Part shown: piece by piece, positions 6,501 through 7,233 of the stretch
Layout of the letters: each line of letters opens with the position of its first letter
Numbering within the stretch: position 1 is the first letter of the stretch
Origin: Treponema sp. UBA7590
GTDB taxonomy: Bacteria; Spirochaetota; Spirochaetia; Treponematales; Treponemataceae
Assembly: GCA_002478955.1 (NCBI GenBank)
Contig: DLKK01000083.1
Location: 1-7,233 of the forward strand
Direction: 5' to 3'
Length of the DNA stretch: 7,233 bases
Program-made: the position numbers and the translations under genes
Notes under the pieces: model-generated
What the model saw: the letters and a program-made list of their open reading frames with translations, nothing else
Databases searched by the model: none
Told to the model about the DNA's origin: nothing

Positions 6501-7233
6501 CGGCAATCTACGAAAAACCAGATGTTACAGACAAATACAGGATTGACGGTTTTGAAAATGCAGAGCCAGAAACATACTATCTTGCGAAAAGTTCCGGTTT
6601 CGACCTTGAAGACAATCAGATTCCTGTGCTGAATCCACGAGCCGGCTCAGATGAAACAGCCGAAAAACTTGAGTCGGCACAAAATTTTACAGTCCGGGAA
6701 ATCTGTAAAAACGGCGAAAAAGATTCGTTCATTTCAGGGTATAAAATTCCGCTTGAATGGAATTTTCCGGCCACGGATGAGAATTCAAAACTCAACCTAA
6801 AAAATGCGTGGGCCGCCTGCAATATCAGACTTTCAGGCGGTTACCTTTTGCCATCATCCTCGGTTTTTAGAATTGCGCTGCAGCTTACAGAAAAGCTCCC
6901 GGAAACGCTGGATGTTTATCTTCAGCTTGGAGTCCAGGCGGATGAGGAGCCAGATGCGGAAGAATCCGGAAAAATTCCGACATGGAAGCTAAATCTTGAC
7001 AGAGAAATTTTTCTTGGCACAAAAAACGGACAGAAAAACACAGCAAACGGATGGCAAACCGTAGAAATTCAGCTTACAGACTACGACAAAAGCTATCTTT
7101 CGCTTTATCACGACGCGCGGCTTATTGTAAAATCAAACTCTGAAACACCGGAACTTTTGCATGGAATTATTTTTTCAGGACCTTATGAGACCGTTCCAGA
7201 AGGAATTTCTGTCTATGCGGCAGAAAAAGCAAA
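3566..7233 (+). CDS. dinB: DNA polymerase IV (Y-family) in frame with a large exported protein; 3' end outside window
   Basis: Translesion polymerase in residues 1-386. HIDMDAFFASVE (9-20) carries metal ligand D11 and steric gate F16; SIDEAS (105-110) carries D107 and E108. YEARKFG (50-56) and SNAYLAKLASEVNKPNG (148-164) are Y-family palm/finger signatures. VWGIGTKTIEKL (185-196) is the thumb helix-hairpin-helix. The little finger spans about 240-345, and QEVLF (351-355) fits the beta-clamp-binding motif. A tail ending KARTL (383-387) resembles other dinB C-termini. E. coli Pol IV is 351 residues, so the polymerase is complete. No stop follows: I checked every codon from 3566 to 7231 and found none. 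The frame enters a signal peptide at 388-411 and then an exported protein, giving 1222 full codons before the window ends. GTG 3566 overlaps the upstream gene by 11 bases, so both are likely cotranscribed and coupled. Polymerase identity is secure; whether one polypeptide is made is not. Confidence 0.92.
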   Translation, partial: MKYEKCFLHIDMDAFFASVEQRDHPEWRGKPLIVGGLPGEPRSVVSTASYEARKFGVHSAMPVFKAVKLCPNGIFIHGNHKHYSEVSMQIMQILSKYSPDLHQVSIDEASMEMTGTELLFGEPDKVALKIQKEIFNETKLTVSIGLASNAYLAKLASEVNKPNGFFAIPNGQEENFMLSLPLKKVWGIGTKTIEKLNKNGFFTTKDIHLRSKNFLISLFGDCTGNFLFNAVRGIETPSKGPSAHSISNEITFPDDITNIYTAETALMELCYSIMFRLLREESFSKTVFLKIRYDDFSTFTVQQTFDGYVTSTDDLFEKLKSIFEKKYETGRGIRLLGAGLENIQGKDAPMQEVLFDFGEKKKQAVENAILKLSTKHPEIKIQKARTLKNKLKIIPLIFCAFFSFSNKNAAAEEYFFKNESESAGSLNSPSTMIPSPEESPASLFNFNIHDNEIIFLADGWWNGEMEGQINATYSEKNGFNSSTPNLVFKQQVNLSLMFMLNKQLYFKTDFADEFTKNTISAGFYGKPENPLKEFKISNRNIIFPDFYSMSLFKRSIGGGENQAPGISAHFESPFSKKWLADFALRYDMTEQHDATFYGKNSVSTEYIELSNFMTGQFFALPEKLIQNIKEIFVENSSGSYTDGKKRKFKKLSQDDFLTIVSKKQLIISGDAGTAKKNGKRPAILVTFYTKNINSFLGGYDDGTSGENISFLNEIQQFFGEKIKLSRYTSALTTNIENDEALILQEATGFSPFLCANYYDLGISSSAKIKIASIYSEKSTEDFPIEITEDFENFASSSFVNTKHTFAKIYTDENSGEEFSAQNRFPLAKKIPQAYLNTPLKSDLKIIVQKYNPVSTYNIGTNAEANSVKVYKNGILTSGAEYDGESGNVKLNFSVSDMDKIYITWNESSGDSKSGAIAGQAAFKYFFSQNFSADISLATNWTVSPFAEYSEYNRKSGGYAAFSTGIDYSTKNMKFSTAVAAIYEKPDVTDKYRIDGFENAEPETYYLAKSSGFDLEDNQIPVLNPRAGSDETAEKLESAQNFTVREICKNGEKDSFISGYKIPLEWNFPATDENSKLNLKNAWAACNIRLSGGYLLPSSSVFRIALQLTEKLPETLDVYLQLGVQADEEPDAEESGKIPTWKLNLDREIFLGTKNGQKNTANGWQTVEIQLTDYDKSYLSLYHDARLIVKSNSETPELLHGIIFSGPYETVPEGISVYAAEKA
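4724..7233 (+). other. Exported outer-membrane-like module of the dinB frame, with its own signal peptide and possible TTG start (partial)
   Basis: From TTG 4724 (Leu387 of the fused frame) the sequence reads like a secretory N-terminus: KNKLK, core IIPLIFCAFFSF, then NKNAAA with a signal peptidase I site after A411 (4798). A Ser/Pro/Glu-rich linker (about 419-442) follows, then DGWWNGEMEG (458-467) and hundreds of residues of alternating aromatic/polar beta-rich sequence. Residues 918-983 look like successive amphipathic barrel strands. Segment 867-904 (KVYKNGILTSG, EYD, closing YITW) resembles the 'NG..L..G.dY' beta domains of large envelope proteins. The last visible part (1101-1208, with VYLQLG, then WQTVEIQLTDYD) is jelly-roll-like. 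This layout vaguely recalls Bacteroidota SprA-type proteins but I cannot assign a family. No good Shine-Dalgarno precedes TTG 4724 (AAAGCGCGGACA), so independent initiation is uncertain. The module may have been a separate gene that fused to dinB. Confidence 0.6.

Noticed and set aside
6279..6992. Short open frames on both strands (6279-6482, 6616-6822, 6804-6992) inside the exported module
   Set aside because: They are out-of-frame shadows of an uninterrupted frame that continues through the whole region.
1..7233. Search by eye for CRISPR repeats, IS ends, tRNAs, attachment sites and hairpin terminators
   Set aside because: No regularly spaced repeats, transposase, cloverleaf or GC-stem followed by a T-run was found; the T and A runs are within coding sequence.

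Overview
The window looks like a chromosomal segment of a spirochaete, most likely a Treponema of moderate-to-low GC. This is inferred from the AT-rich, A/T-homopolymer-rich sequence, a lipoprotein with a spirochaete-style lipobox, treponeme-like conserved hypothetical proteins, and very tight gene packing with few strong ribosome binding sites. No rRNA, tRNA, transposon, CRISPR array or long non-coding stretch was seen. The only real intergenic gap is a ~90 bp divergent promoter region (about 1458-1545).

Left side, minus strand (transcribed leftwards from a promoter at 1493-1521): a ~387-residue protein with a histidine-kinase-like (GHKL) ATPase fold signature at its C-terminus. It is followed after one nucleotide by an 88-residue lipoprotein, and after one more nucleotide by the first eight codons of a possible third gene that leaves the window.

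Right side, plus strand: a 676-residue envelope protein has a signal peptide, an extracytoplasmic domain resembling a metal-ligand-depleted M28 peptidase fold, about eight membrane helices and a C-terminal soluble domain. It appears to be transcribed from a TATAAT box so close to its ATG that the message would be leaderless. Its last 11 bases overlap the GTG start of a translesion DNA polymerase IV (dinB).

The most striking observation is that the dinB frame does not stop. After a complete Pol IV (catalytic residues, helix-hairpin-helix, little finger, clamp-binding motif and family-like tail) it runs in frame through a textbook signal peptide. It then continues into at least 811 residues of a large exported, beta-rich, outer-membrane-like protein, still open at the window edge (1222 complete codons in all). 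As written, the sequence encodes a cytoplasmic polymerase and an exported protein as one reading frame. It could be a polyprotein split by signal peptidase, a polymerase tethered to the membrane, two products made by internal initiation at TTG 4724 or by slippage on an A9 tract, or a lost stop codon or sequencing error. These alternatives are set out in the findings.
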